64,000 nt of DNA from an uncultured Streptomyces sp. (lineage in GTDB: Bacteria > Actinomycetota > Actinomycetes > Streptomycetales > Streptomycetaceae). The position numbers and the translations under genes were made by a program. The stretch spans positions 221,405-285,404 of the forward strand of contig NZ_CANLBS010000010.1 in NCBI RefSeq assembly GCF_947488945.1. The letters are read 5' to 3'. Under the pieces are notes generated by a model, which had not been told where the DNA came from, searched no databases, and saw only the letters and a program-made list of their open reading frames with translations. Below are positions 8,302 to 17,607 of this stretch, in pieces (position 1 is the first letter of the stretch; every line of letters begins with the position of its first letter).

Positions 8302-8853
8302 TCAGGAGGACGGGGCTCCGCCGAAGTCCACGTCATCGGCCTGGCAGATGGTGGCGGCCATGTTGCGCCGCATCATCGTCAGCGCCGCGTCGGCGAGTTC
8401 GGGGTGGATGTGGGCGACGGCGTCGGACGGGACCGTGACCCGCAGGTGCCGGATGTGGGCGTCCAGTGCGGAGTAGAGCACGCACTGTTCGGTCACCTGA
8501 CCGCACAGCACGACGTGGTCGACGCCCAGTTGGCCGAGGAGGTAGTGCAGCGGTGTCTCGTAGAAGACGGAGTGGCGTGCCTTGACGACGAACAGCGAGG
8601 CGTCGTCGGGCCGGAGCGGTTCGACCAGGTCCGGGCGGGCCCCGGCGAGGGCCTGGTCCAGGATCTCCCCGTGGTGGGAGCGCCACTGGCCGAAGTTGTC
8701 GTTGGCGTAGATGACCGGAACCCGCCCGCGGGCCCGCTCCAGCAGGCCCACGATCGTGGGCACCGCCTTCTCCACGGAGGGCAGCAGCAGGTCCGCGTCC
8801 TCGTGTTCGTAGCTGTTGATCATGTCTATGACGATGAGTGCGGTGTCTCCCAT
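8302..8853 (-). CDS. Isochorismatase-family cysteine hydrolase
   Basis: A 183-residue single-domain hydrolase of the isochorismatase fold. The catalytic triad of the cysteine-using branch is complete: Asp10 (VIDMIN), Lys91 (VVKARHS) and Cys124 (GQVTEQCVLYSA). Members hydrolyse small amides such as nicotinamide, N-carbamoylsarcosine or ureidoacrylate; the substrate here is open. It is unlike the siderophore isochorismatase at 50.7-51.3 kb, which has Gly in place of this Cys. The start at 8853 (MGDTALIVIDM) is chosen because the family begins immediately before the first beta strand. Confidence 0.88.
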   Translation of the reverse strand: MGDTALIVIDMINSYEHEDADLLLPSVEKAVPTIVGLLERARGRVPVIYANDNFGQWRSHHGEILDQALAGARPDLVEPLRPDDASLFVVKARHSVFYETPLHYLLGQLGVDHVVLCGQVTEQCVLYSALDAHIRHLRVTVPSDAVAHIHPELADAALTMMRRNMAATICQADDVDFGGAPSS

Positions 8854-8928
8854 CCCGCCATCGTCCCCATTGGGGCGCGATAGCACCACAGGGACGGGTG
8901 TGTCCTCACGTGGCCGGCGGATTTCGGG

Positions 8929-9423
8929 TCACTCCGGGCCGGGTCCGTCCACCGGGAGCAGCAGTTCGGGGCGGTCCCAGGGGACCGAGGGGGAGGCGAG
9001 GACGGTGCCGACCCGGTGGGCGCCGACGGTCAGGTAGAAGCCCTCGGCGGGCGGGTGGGCGACGATCCGCACCCCGGTGGCGCCCGCCGCCCGCGCCTCG
9101 GCGGCGAGGTGGGCGGCGAGCAGCCGGCCGATGCCCCGGCCCTGGGCCGCGTCGGCGACGAACATCAGGTCCAGTTCGGCCGGGCCCGGAGGGCCGAGGA
9201 CGAGGGCGTAGAAACCGAGGACCGGGCCGCCGTCGCCCTCGGTGGCGACGAAGACGCGGTGGGCCGCCAGGTAGTCCGGTCCGACCCGGTAGCCGGCGAC
9301 CGCCGAGGCGTACCGGTCCGCGTAGGCCCGTGAGGTGCGGACGACGCGGGTGAGGCGCCCGGCGTCGCGGGGGACGGCGCGCCTGATCGGCGTCGCGGCG
9401 GTCGGGGTGGTTCCTGGCCTCAT
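8929..9423 (-). CDS. GNAT-family N-acetyltransferase
   Basis: A 164-residue acetyltransferase. The acetyl-CoA pyrophosphate loop is QGRGIGRLLAAHL, preceded by the beta-4 strand ELDLMFV and followed by GATGVRIVAHPPAEGFYLTVGAHRVG, the usual C-terminal GNAT strand pair. The substrate is unknown. I start at ATG 9423; no good Shine-Dalgarno sequence precedes it, so a leaderless transcript is possible. The longer in-frame reading to 9663 is Arg/Pro-rich and looks non-coding. Confidence 0.82.
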   Translation of the reverse strand: MRPGTTPTAATPIRRAVPRDAGRLTRVVRTSRAYADRYASAVAGYRVGPDYLAAHRVFVATEGDGGPVLGFYALVLGPPGPAELDLMFVADAAQGRGIGRLLAAHLAAEARAAGATGVRIVAHPPAEGFYLTVGAHRVGTVLASPSVPWDRPELLLPVDGPGPE

Positions 9424-9650
9424 ACGGCGAGTATCACAGGCCCGGCCGCCCCGCCGCCCGGCACGGACGCGGAGCGCGGAACGTGACCCTCCGGCGACCG
9501 GTGCGAACTCGTCCGCCTCGAACGGCGGATGCCGGGTACACGACTGGACGCACCGGTCCGGCCGGAACCGACCGCCGGGCACGACCGAGGGGAGTTGGCC
9601 ACCGTGCGAGAGAGCTGGGTACCGGACGACGGGCGACGGGAGCGGCAGCC

Positions 9651-10235
9651 GTGAAGACCGCACTGATCATTCTCCTCGTGGTGGTCGTCGTCGCGGCCGC
9701 CGCCTACTTCGTCCTGCGGGGACGCTCCGGGGGCGGGCACGGACTGCGCCGCCGGTTCGGCCCCGAGTACGACCGGGTGGTGGCCCGGCACGACGGCGAC
9801 ACCAAGGCGGCCGAGCTGGAACTCTCCGAGCGGGTGAAGCGGCACGGTTCGCTGACGCGCCCGCCGCTGACGGCCGGGGCGCGTGAGCAGTACACGGCCC
9901 GCTGGACCCACGTCCAGGAGCGGTTCGTCGACTCGCCGCAGGAAGCCGTCGCCGAGGCCGACGCCCTGCTGACCGAACTCTCCCGCGACCGGGGCTTCCC
10001 CGCCGACGCGCGGTTCGAGGAGCGGGCGGACGCCCTGTCGGTGCACCACCCCCACCACGTCCACGGTTTCCGCCGGGTGCACGCCGCTCTGAACGGCGGA
10101 GGCGGCACGGAGGAGATGCGCGAGTCCCTCGTCGAGGCACGCGGTCTCTTCGACGCGCTGCTGGGCGGCGACAAGAGCGCCCCGGCCACCGACGACCAGC
10201 ACCGCCACCCCACGAAGGGAAGTGTCACCTCATGA
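9651..10235 (+). CDS. Membrane-anchored hypothetical protein, first of a coupled pair
   Basis: A 194-residue protein with an N-terminal membrane anchor (residues 4-22, rich in Ile/Leu/Val/Ala), a basic junction, then a helical hydrophilic domain. Residues around WTHVQERFVDSPQEAVAEADALL and TEEMRESLVEARGLFDALLG resemble segments of the next gene product (WNERMRHAVSDFVEDPHHAV and TEELRLTLQRYRDLTERLL), so the two share a module. GTG at 9651 has GGGAG eight bases upstream. Its stop overlaps the next start as ATGA. Function unknown; I infer that the two products work together because of the coupling and shared domain. Confidence 0.75.
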   Translation: MKTALIILLVVVVVAAAAYFVLRGRSGGGHGLRRRFGPEYDRVVARHDGDTKAAELELSERVKRHGSLTRPPLTAGAREQYTARWTHVQERFVDSPQEAVAEADALLTELSRDRGFPADARFEERADALSVHHPHHVHGFRRVHAALNGGGGTEEMRESLVEARGLFDALLGGDKSAPATDDQHRHPTKGSVTS

Positions 10236-11131
10236 CGTACGGATCGACCGAAGACGACCGCGCCGCCGAGCGCGAGGACGGAACCAGGATCTCGGGGCGC
10301 GTCCCCGAGCGCCCCGAGCAGGCCGGAGGCGTCTCCCCGGCCGGGACGAACCGGCCGGCCGCCGCCCCGGACGCGGCGGAGAAGGACGTCGCCGGGAAGG
10401 TGCTCCCCGGGAGGGACGGCCGCGGCACCGCGCCCGGTGAGAAGCCGGCCACCGACGGGAGCACGCGCAAAACCGCCGTGGGTGAGGCCGGCACGGACCG
10501 CGCCGGGAGGCAGGACACCGCCGCGCGGGGCGCCGCGGACGACGGGCGGGAGAGCCGGGGAGCGGCGCCCGCCGCCCCGACCGAGCCGCCGGCGGTGCCG
10601 GAGCAGCGGCTGCACGACGGTAGGACGCAGGCCACGGCCGTGCCGGTCACCCCCGCGCGGGGCGACGAGGACGGCCACCGGACCACCGGGCGCGGCGCGG
10701 TGGACCACGACGCGGACCGCGACGTCTCCGCGCGGACGGCCGGCCGCGACGGCCGCGACGTCTCCGCGAAGGCGGACGGGCACCTCGGCACGAAGGCCGG
10801 CCGGGACCCGGGCACGAAGGCCGGCGGCCATGACCGCGACCGCCCCGGCGGCCTCATCCCGGCGGCCGAGCAGGACGCCTGGAACGAGCGGATGCGGCAC
10901 GCCGTGAGCGATTTCGTGGAGGACCCGCACCACGCGGTGCAGGAGGCCGGCAGCACCTTCGAGGAGATCGTCGCCGGTCTCACCAAGGCGCTGGAGAAGC
11001 AGGGGAACGAGCTGCGGGCCGGCGGTTCCGCGCGGTCCGGCGAGGGCGAGGCGGCCGGGGAGCGGACCGAGGAGCTGCGTCTCACGCTCCAGCGGTACCG
11101 GGACCTCACCGAGCGGCTGCTGCACCTGTAG
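10232..11131 (+). CDS. Hypothetical protein with long disordered N-terminus and module shared with its upstream neighbour
   Basis: A 299-residue protein. Residues 1 to about 205 are charged, Gly/Asp/Arg/Thr-rich and without hydrophobic core, so probably disordered, with short degenerate repeats such as GTKAGRDPGTKAGGHD. The C-terminal 90 residues form a helical domain (AAEQDAWNERMRHAVSDFVE through LTERLLHL) related to that of the membrane-anchored neighbour. There is no signal or membrane segment. Translation is coupled through ATGA at 10232-10235. A 15-bp-arm hairpin follows 16 bp after the stop. Confidence 0.75.
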   Translation: MTYGSTEDDRAAEREDGTRISGRVPERPEQAGGVSPAGTNRPAAAPDAAEKDVAGKVLPGRDGRGTAPGEKPATDGSTRKTAVGEAGTDRAGRQDTAARGAADDGRESRGAAPAAPTEPPAVPEQRLHDGRTQATAVPVTPARGDEDGHRTTGRGAVDHDADRDVSARTAGRDGRDVSAKADGHLGTKAGRDPGTKAGGHDRDRPGGLIPAAEQDAWNERMRHAVSDFVEDPHHAVQEAGSTFEEIVAGLTKALEKQGNELRAGGSARSGEGEAAGERTEELRLTLQRYRDLTERLLHL

Positions 11132-11147
11132 CCGGGATGCCGGGCCC

Positions 11148-11195
11148 CGACGGGCCGGTGCGAAAGGCCGCGCAGGCCACCGCACCGGCCCGTCG
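11148..11195. terminator. Terminator hairpin after the coupled pair
   Basis: Perfect 15-base arms at 11148-11162 and 11181-11195 enclose an 18-base loop, 16 bp past the stop at 11131 and before the convergent phosphatase gene (ends 11294). Confidence 0.7.
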
Positions 11196-11293
11196 CCGCG
11201 TCCGGACCGGCCCCTCACGCTGCCCCTGCGGCGACGGCCCTGCCGCGATGTGGGTGTGCCGCGACGGGCCTGCGGTGGTGTGCGTGTGCGGTG

Positions 11294-12091
11294 TCAGCCG
11301 GTCGCCACCAGGCCGTCCCGCAGGCGTTCGCGTACGGGTTCCGGCAGCCGCAGGCCCTTCTCGACATACCCCTCCAGGCCGCCCCAGCGTTCGTCCACCG
11401 CGTCCAGGGCGACCTGCAGGTAGCGGGGGCGCACCTCGATGACGGCGGCGGCGATGTCCGGATCGCCGCCCGCGTCGAGGAAGCGCTGGACCTGGGGGAC
11501 GAACGCCGTGCGCACCGCCGGGTTGACCGCCAGGAACTCCTCGCGGACCGTGTCCCGTCCGGCGCCGAGGATCATCAGCAGCACGGCGGTGGCCCACCCG
11601 GTGCGGTCCTTGCCGGCCGTGCAGTGGAACAGCACCGGCCGTGCGGCGGCGTCGGCGGCCGTCTCCAGGAACGCGCGGCAGGCCGCCGACGCGCCCGGCG
11701 ACAGGACCATGGTCCGGTAGGTCTCGGCGAACAGTTCCTCGGCCCGGCCGCCGCCGAGCGCCTCCTGCGCCGCCTCCGGGTCGGCCAGCAGCGCGCGCAG
11801 CCGGGCCGGGGCGACGCCCGGGTTGTTCCCGAGCACGTCGGCGACGAAGAGCCGGGCGCCGACCGGCAGCCGGTCGGGGGCCCAGTGGCGTTCGTCGGCG
11901 GTGCGCAGGTCGACGACCGTACGGATGCCGAGCGCGGCCACCGCCATGTCGTGCTCCGGATCCAGGTCGCTGAGCTGCCCGGACCTGAAGACGACCCCGT
12001 GGCGGACGTGGCGGCCGGGTTCCAGGGCGATGCCGCCGAGATCGCGCAGATTGACGACGGTGGTGGCCGGGACGGCCCGAGCGGTCTGCAC
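11294..12091 (-). CDS. Tyrosine/serine protein phosphatase-like protein
   Basis: A 265-residue protein with the Cys-Arg phosphatase loop HCTAGKDRTG at residues 156-165 (Cys157 nucleophile, Arg163 phosphate-binding). The CxxGKDRTG variant and the opening VVNLRDLGG followed by VFRSGQLSDL are typical of the bacterial tyrosine-protein phosphatase group related to lipid and phosphoinositide phosphatases (LipA/MptpB type). Targets are unknown. I choose the GTG at 12091, which has AAAGAGG about ten bases upstream; an ATG at 12099 is out of frame. It is divergent from mutA. Confidence 0.88.
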   Translation of the reverse strand: MQTARAVPATTVVNLRDLGGIALEPGRHVRHGVVFRSGQLSDLDPEHDMAVAALGIRTVVDLRTADERHWAPDRLPVGARLFVADVLGNNPGVAPARLRALLADPEAAQEALGGGRAEELFAETYRTMVLSPGASAACRAFLETAADAAARPVLFHCTAGKDRTGWATAVLLMILGAGRDTVREEFLAVNPAVRTAFVPQVQRFLDAGGDPDIAAAVIEVRPRYLQVALDAVDERWGGLEGYVEKGLRLPEPVRERLRDGLVATG

Positions 12092-12348
12092 GATGACATG
12101 CCTCTTTCCCGACGTTTTCCCTATTTGTTGATCAACGTCGCATGTACGGACGAAAACACCAACGAAAAACGCCGGGAGACCACCGGTGTTCCAACGAACT
12201 GTCCGTCTCCGGCCGGGGCGCGCCGGTGCCGGGCGGCGCGGGCGGGGCGTACGCCACTCCCGGGAAAGGATCAAGAACGACCTTGGGAGGGCAAGGTCAC
12301 AGGGGCTTCCTCTGCTCCGGTCCGCGCCCGCTGTCCTAGCATCTGGGC
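12092..12348. other. Divergent intergenic region between phosphatase gene and mutA
   Basis: This 257-bp region holds an AT-richer stretch near 12115-12180 with the palindrome GTTGATCAAC at 12127-12136, a plausible operator for either gene. I looked for a cobalamin-riboswitch-like leader before mutA and see none. The bases just before the mutA ATG contain no strong Shine-Dalgarno sequence. Confidence 0.4.
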
Positions 12349-14205
12349 ATGACGGTCCTGCCTTCCGACGGGCTTTCCCTGGCCGCCGCATTCCCGCATC
12401 CTTCCCATGACCAGTGGCAGCACCTCGTCGAGGGCGTGCTGCGCAAGTCGGGCAAGGACGTCGGGGGCGCGGCGGCGGAGGAAGCGCTGTCCACCACCCT
12501 GGAGGAGGGGGTCACCACCCGCCCCCTCTACACCTCGCGCGACTCCGCTCCCCCGTCCGGTCTGCCGGGCTTCGCCCCGTTCACCCGAGGCGGCACCGCC
12601 GCGGGCACCGCGACGGGCGGCTGGGACGTGCGGCAGCGCCACGCGCTCGCCGACCCGGCCCGGCTGAACGAGGCGCTGCTGGCCGACCTGGAGAACGGGG
12701 TGTCCTCGCTCTGGCTCACGGTCGGCGGCCCCTCGGGCGTGCCGGTCGCGGCACTGGGGCGGGCGCTGGAGGGGGTCCATCTCGATCTGGCGCCGGTGGC
12801 GCTGGACGCCGCCGAGGAGTTCGGGGCGGCCGCGGCGGAGCTGCTGCGGCTGCACACCGAGCGGGGCGTGGCGAAGAGCGCGGTACGCGGCACCCTGGGC
12901 GCCGACCCGTGGGGACGCGCGGCGCGCACCGGCGCCGAGCCGGACCTTTCGGAGGCGGTGCACTGGGCGCGGGTGTGCGACCGGGAGTATCCGGGGCTGC
13001 GCGCGGTGAGCGTGGACGCGCTGCCCTACCACGAGGCGGGCGGTTCGGCCGCGCAGGAGCTGGGTCTCTCGCTGGCCACCGGCGTCACCTGGCTGCGCGA
13101 GCTGACCACCGCCGGTCTGAGCGTGGAAGCGGCCTGCGGACAGTTGGAGTTCCGTTACGCGGCGACCGCCGACCAGTTCCTGACCATCGCCAAGCTGCGG
13201 GCCGCCCGCCGGCTGTGGGCACGGGTCGCGGAGGCGTGCGGGGCGCCGGGCGCGGGGGCTCAGCGGCAGCACGCGGTGACGTCGACGGTGATGATGACGC
13301 GCCGCGACCCGTGGGTGAACATGCTGCGCACCACGCTGGCCTGCCTGGGGGCGGGCGTCGGGGGGGCGGACGCGGTCACCGTGCTGCCGTTCGACGAGGC
13401 GCTGGGGCTGCCCGACGCGTTCGCCCGGCGGATCGCGCGGAACACCTCCGCGATCCTGATCGAGGAGTCGCACCTGGCACGGGTCGTCGACCCGGCGGGC
13501 GGTTCCTGGTACGTGGAGCGGCTCACGGACGAACTGGCCGAGGCCGGGTGGGCGTTCTTCCAGGAGACCGAGCGGGCCGGCGGGCTGTCCGCGGCACTCG
13601 CCTCGGGCCTGGTGGCCGAGAGGCTCGCGGCGACCTGGGCGGCGCGCTCGCGCGATCTCGCCCGGCGCAAGGAGCCGGTGACCGGGGTCAGCGAGTTCCC
13701 GAACCTGACGGAACGACTGCCGGAGCGCGAGCCCGCCCCGGCAGTGCCCGGCGGCGGGCTGCCGAGGGTGCGCCGCGACGAGGCGTTCGAGGCGCTGCGC
13801 CGGCGTGCGGACGCCCATCTGGCGGCGACCGGTTCGCGGCCACGGGTCTTCCTGGCGGCGATCGGACCGGCGTCCGCGCACACCGCCCGCGTCTCGTTCG
13901 CGTCGAACTTCTTCGGGGCGGCCGGGATCGAGCCGGTGACCGCGACGGTTCCGGTGGACTCCCCCGGTGTGGCGGGGTCCGCGTTCGCCGCGAGCGGCGC
14001 CGGCCTGGCCTGCCTGTGCTCGTCCGACCCGCTGTACGCCGAGGCCGCCGCCCCGGTGGCGGCGGCGCTGGCGTCGGCCGGGGCCCCGCGCGTGTACCTC
14101 GCGGGCCGGCCCGGCGAGCACGCCGGGGTGGACGACTACGTCTTCGCCGGCTGCGACGCGGTGGCCGTCCTGTCCTCCGTACTCGACCGCATGGGAGTGG
14201 CGTGA
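12349..14205 (+). CDS. mutA: Methylmalonyl-CoA mutase small (beta) subunit
   Basis: A 618-residue subunit of the adenosylcobalamin-dependent mutase that interconverts (R)-methylmalonyl-CoA and succinyl-CoA. The TIM-barrel region is recognisable (SVDALPYHEAGGSAAQELG; SHLARVVDPAGGSWYVERLT). The C-terminal cobalamin-like domain (RPRVFLAAIGP onward) lacks the DxHxxG histidine motif, as expected for the non-catalytic subunit. It forms a TGATG junction with the large-subunit gene. In streptomycetes the pathway feeds methylmalonyl-CoA to polyketide synthesis and clears propionyl-CoA. Confidence 0.95.
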   Translation: MTVLPSDGLSLAAAFPHPSHDQWQHLVEGVLRKSGKDVGGAAAEEALSTTLEEGVTTRPLYTSRDSAPPSGLPGFAPFTRGGTAAGTATGGWDVRQRHALADPARLNEALLADLENGVSSLWLTVGGPSGVPVAALGRALEGVHLDLAPVALDAAEEFGAAAAELLRLHTERGVAKSAVRGTLGADPWGRAARTGAEPDLSEAVHWARVCDREYPGLRAVSVDALPYHEAGGSAAQELGLSLATGVTWLRELTTAGLSVEAACGQLEFRYAATADQFLTIAKLRAARRLWARVAEACGAPGAGAQRQHAVTSTVMMTRRDPWVNMLRTTLACLGAGVGGADAVTVLPFDEALGLPDAFARRIARNTSAILIEESHLARVVDPAGGSWYVERLTDELAEAGWAFFQETERAGGLSAALASGLVAERLAATWAARSRDLARRKEPVTGVSEFPNLTERLPEREPAPAVPGGGLPRVRRDEAFEALRRRADAHLAATGSRPRVFLAAIGPASAHTARVSFASNFFGAAGIEPVTATVPVDSPGVAGSAFAASGAGLACLCSSDPLYAEAAAPVAAALASAGAPRVYLAGRPGEHAGVDDYVFAGCDAVAVLSSVLDRMGVA

Positions 14206-16430
14206 TGCAGACGCCGAACGCACCCGAGAGCCCCGTCCCCGACTTCTCCGCGCTGCCCCTGGGCGAGCCGCGGACGGAGGCGGTGTCCGCCGATCGGTGG
14301 CGGGCGGCGGTGAAGGAGTCCACCGGTTCCTCCGCGGAGGACCTGGTGTGGGAGACGCCCGAGGGCATCGCGGTGAAGCCGCTGTACACCGGGCAGGACC
14401 TGGAGGGCCTCGACTTCCTGGAGACCTATCCGGGCATCGCCCCGTATCTGCGGGGCCCGTACCCGACGATGTACGTCAACCAGCCGTGGACGATCCGTCA
14501 GTACGCCGGGTTCTCCACGGCGGAGGAGTCGAACGCCTTCTACCGGCGCAACCTCGCCGCCGGGCAGAAGGGCCTGTCCGTCGCGTTCGACCTGCCGACC
14601 CACCGCGGGTACGACAGCGACCACCCGCGGGTGACCGGCGACGTCGGCATGGCGGGCGTGGCGATCGACTCGATCCTCGACATGCGGCAGCTCTTCGACG
14701 GCATCCCGCTGGACGAGATGTCGGTGTCGATGACGATGAACGGCGCGGTGCTGCCCGTGCTGGCGCTGTACATCGTGGCGGCCGAGGAGCAGGGCGTTCC
14801 TCCGGAGAAGCTGGCCGGGACCATTCAGAACGACATTCTGAAGGAGTTCATGGTCCGCAACACCTACATCTATCCGCCCGCGCCCTCCATGCGGATCATC
14901 TCCGACATCTTCGCGTACACCTCGCGGAAGATGCCGCGCTACAACTCCATCTCGATCTCGGGTTACCACATCCAGGAGGCGGGGGCGACGGCCGACCTGG
15001 AGCTGGCGTACACGCTGGCGGACGGGGTGGAGTACCTGCGGGCGGGCCGGGAGGCCGGGCTCGACGTGGACGCGTTCGCGCCGCGGCTGTCGTTCTTCTG
15101 GGCGATCGGCATGAACTTCTTCATGGAGATCGCCAAGCTGAGGGCGGCGCGGCTGCTGTGGGCGAAGCTGGTCCGGGAGTTCGAGCCGAAGAACGCCAAG
15201 TCGCTTTCCCTGCGCACCCATTCGCAGACCTCGGGCTGGTCGCTGACCGCGCAGGACGTGTTCAACAACGTCACCCGCACCTGCGTGGAGGCGATGGCGG
15301 CGACCCAGGGACACACCCAGTCGCTGCACACCAACGCGCTGGACGAGGCGCTGGCACTGCCCACCGATTTTTCCGCCCGGATCGCCCGCAACACCCAGCT
15401 GCTGCTCCAGCAGGAGTCGGGCACCGGCAGGGTCATCGACCCGTGGGGCGGCAGCGCCTACGTCGAACGCCTCACCCACGACCTGGCGCGGCGGGCGTGG
15501 AGCCACATCGAGGAGGTCGAGGCGGCCGGCGGGATGGCGAAGGCCATCGACGCGGGCATCCCCAAGCTCCGCATCGAGGAGGCCGCCGCCCGCACCCAGG
15601 CGCGCATCGACTCGGGGCGCCAGCCGGTCATCGGCGTCAACAAGTACCGGGTGGAGACGGACGAGAAGATCGACGTCCTCAAGGTCGACAACTCCTCCGT
15701 CCGCACCCGGCAGATCGAGAAGCTGCGCCGACTGCGCGAGGAACGCGACGAGGCGGCCTGCCAGGAAGCGCTGCGCGCGCTGACCGGGGCCGCCGGCCGC
15801 GCGCCGGGCCCGGACCTGGAGGGCAACCTGCTGGCGCTCGCGGTGGACGCCGCGCGGGCGATGGCCACCGTCGGCGAGATCTCGGACGCGCTGGAGAAGG
15901 TGTACGGGCGGCACGCGGGGCAGATCCGTACGATCTCCGGGGTGTACCGCAAAGAGGCAGGAGAGTCCCCTTCCGTGGACCGGACCCGCAAGCTGGTCGA
16001 CGACTTCGAGGAGGCGGAGGGCCGCCGCCCGCGCATCCTGGTCGCCAAGATGGGCCAGGACGGCCACGACCGCGGTCAGAAGGTGATCGCCTCCGCCTTC
16101 GCCGACCTCGGCTTCGACGTGGACGTCGGCCCGCTGTTCCAGACGCCGGGCGAGGTGGCCCGGCAGGCGGTCGAGGCGGACGTGCACATCGTGGGCGTCT
16201 CGTCGCTGGCCGCCGGACACCTCACGCTCGTCCCGGCGCTCCGCGAGGAGCTCGCCGCGGAGGGACGCGAGGACATCATGATCGTGGTCGGCGGGGTGAT
16301 CCCGCCGCAGGACATCCCCGCGCTGCACGAGGCGGGGGCCGCGTCGGTGTTCCCACCCGGCACGGTCATCCCGGACGCCGCCTTCGACCTGGTCACGCGG
16401 CTCGGCGCCGCGCTCGGCCACGAGCTGTGA
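14205..16430 (+). CDS. mutB: Methylmalonyl-CoA mutase large (alpha) subunit
   Basis: A 741-residue catalytic subunit. The substrate-binding barrel is highly conserved (MYVNQPWTIRQYAGFSTAEE; GLSVAFDLPTHRGYDSDHP; IQNDILKEFMVRNTYIYPP). The cobalamin-binding domain carries MGQDGHDRGQ with His621, the lower axial cobalt ligand, and the downstream GVSSLAAGHL and VVGGVIPPQD segments. The ATG at 14205 overlaps the mutA stop by one base, so the subunits are translationally coupled. meaB follows 12 bases after the stop. Confidence 0.97.
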   Translation: MQTPNAPESPVPDFSALPLGEPRTEAVSADRWRAAVKESTGSSAEDLVWETPEGIAVKPLYTGQDLEGLDFLETYPGIAPYLRGPYPTMYVNQPWTIRQYAGFSTAEESNAFYRRNLAAGQKGLSVAFDLPTHRGYDSDHPRVTGDVGMAGVAIDSILDMRQLFDGIPLDEMSVSMTMNGAVLPVLALYIVAAEEQGVPPEKLAGTIQNDILKEFMVRNTYIYPPAPSMRIISDIFAYTSRKMPRYNSISISGYHIQEAGATADLELAYTLADGVEYLRAGREAGLDVDAFAPRLSFFWAIGMNFFMEIAKLRAARLLWAKLVREFEPKNAKSLSLRTHSQTSGWSLTAQDVFNNVTRTCVEAMAATQGHTQSLHTNALDEALALPTDFSARIARNTQLLLQQESGTGRVIDPWGGSAYVERLTHDLARRAWSHIEEVEAAGGMAKAIDAGIPKLRIEEAAARTQARIDSGRQPVIGVNKYRVETDEKIDVLKVDNSSVRTRQIEKLRRLREERDEAACQEALRALTGAAGRAPGPDLEGNLLALAVDAARAMATVGEISDALEKVYGRHAGQIRTISGVYRKEAGESPSVDRTRKLVDDFEEAEGRRPRILVAKMGQDGHDRGQKVIASAFADLGFDVDVGPLFQTPGEVARQAVEADVHIVGVSSLAAGHLTLVPALREELAAEGREDIMIVVGGVIPPQDIPALHEAGAASVFPPGTVIPDAAFDLVTRLGAALGHEL

Positions 16431-16442
16431 GCCGCTGAGCGG

Positions 16443-17441
16443 ATGGCTCCGACGATCGACATCGACAGGTACACCAAGGGCGTGCTCGACGGGCAGCGGG
16501 CCTACGTGGCCCGCGCCATCACCCTGGTCGAATCGACCCGGCCCGACCACCGGGCGCTGGCCCAGCAGTTGCTGGGCCACCTGCTGCCGCACGCGGGGCG
16601 GGCCCGGCGGATCGGCATCAGCGGAGTGCCCGGGGTCGGCAAGTCGACGTTCATCGACGCGCTCGGCACCCTGCTGACCGGCCTCGGCCACCGGGTCGCG
16701 GTGCTCGCCGTGGACCCGTCCTCCAGCCGGACGGGCGGGTCCATCCTGGGCGACAAGACCCGGATGGAACGGCTGGCGGTGGACCCGCGGGCGTTCGTGC
16801 GCCCCTCCCCCACCGCCGGGACGCTCGGCGGGGTGGCGAAGGCGACCCGTGAGTCCATCGTGGTGATGGAGGCGGCGGGTTACGACGTCGTGCTGGTGGA
16901 GACGGTGGGGGTGGGCCAGTCGGAGACCGCGGTCGCCAACATGGTGGACACCTTTCTGCTGCTGACGCTGGCCCGCACCGGTGACCAGTTGCAGGGCATC
17001 AAGAAGGGCGTGCTGGAGCTGGCGGACGCGATCGCCGTCAACAAGGCCGACGGTCCGCACGAGCGGGACGCCCGGTCGGCGGCCCGCGAACTCGCGGGCG
17101 CGCTGCGACTGATGCACCCGGCCGACGCCGCCTGGACGCCGCCGGTGCTCACCTGCAGCGCCCGCGAGTCGACAGGGCTGGACACCCTGTGGGAACGGCT
17201 GGAGCAGCACCGCGAGCTGCTGGACTCCACCGGACGGCTGGCGGCGAAGCGACGCGAGCAGCAGGTGGACTGGACCTGGACCATGGTCCGCGACGAACTG
17301 CTGGACAGCCTGCGCGCCCACCCCGCCGTCCGCGCGCTCGCGCCGGAACTGGAACGGCGGGTGCGCGAGGGCGGACTGACGCCGACCCTGGCGGCGGAAC
17401 GCATCCTCGGCGCGTTCCGGGGGGACGCCGGGAAGGCGTGA
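16443..17441 (+). CDS. meaB: Methylmalonyl-CoA mutase-associated GTPase
   Basis: A 332-residue G3E-family GTPase that protects and reloads the cobalamin cofactor of the mutase. Motifs: Walker A GVPGVGKST (61-69), the family-specific segment with DPSSSRTGGSILGDKTRM (91-108), the switch region VETVGVGQSE (152-161) and the guanine-specificity motif NKAD (200-203). Length and order match MeaB/ArgK proteins. The position 12 bp after mutB confirms its partner. No epimerase gene is nearby. Confidence 0.96.
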   Translation: MAPTIDIDRYTKGVLDGQRAYVARAITLVESTRPDHRALAQQLLGHLLPHAGRARRIGISGVPGVGKSTFIDALGTLLTGLGHRVAVLAVDPSSSRTGGSILGDKTRMERLAVDPRAFVRPSPTAGTLGGVAKATRESIVVMEAAGYDVVLVETVGVGQSETAVANMVDTFLLLTLARTGDQLQGIKKGVLELADAIAVNKADGPHERDARSAARELAGALRLMHPADAAWTPPVLTCSARESTGLDTLWERLEQHRELLDSTGRLAAKRREQQVDWTWTMVRDELLDSLRAHPAVRALAPELERRVREGGLTPTLAAERILGAFRGDAGKA

Positions 17442-17533
17442 CTTCCGCGCGTCGACGCGTGCTCGGCGCGCGCACGACTGGCGTCCGGGCGTGGTCCCGG
17501 CCGGGCACGCCTTGCCGGCACGCGTTCCCAGCA

Positions 17534-17565
17534 CGCGTTCCCGGCACGCAGGGGCCGGGAACGCG
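17534..17565. terminator. Terminator hairpin between convergent meaB and siderophore-interacting gene
   Basis: Perfect 12-base arms at 17534-17545 and 17554-17565 with an 8-base loop. A partial direct duplication of the left arm (CACGCGTTCCC) precedes it at about 17519-17529. Confidence 0.7.
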
Positions 17566-17607
17566 AACGCCCGTCAGGTGGCAGGCGGGGTCGGGGCAGG
17601 TGGGCTG

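Noticed and set aside
12142..12348. Cobalamin riboswitch before mutA
   Set aside because: No B12-box-like sequence or characteristic paired arrangement is visible in the 257-bp leader, and the gene may even be translated with little leader.
14136..17534. An 1132-codon open frame on the minus strand
   Set aside because: Antisense shadow of mutB and meaB, Arg/Gly/His-rich and with no recognisable domain.
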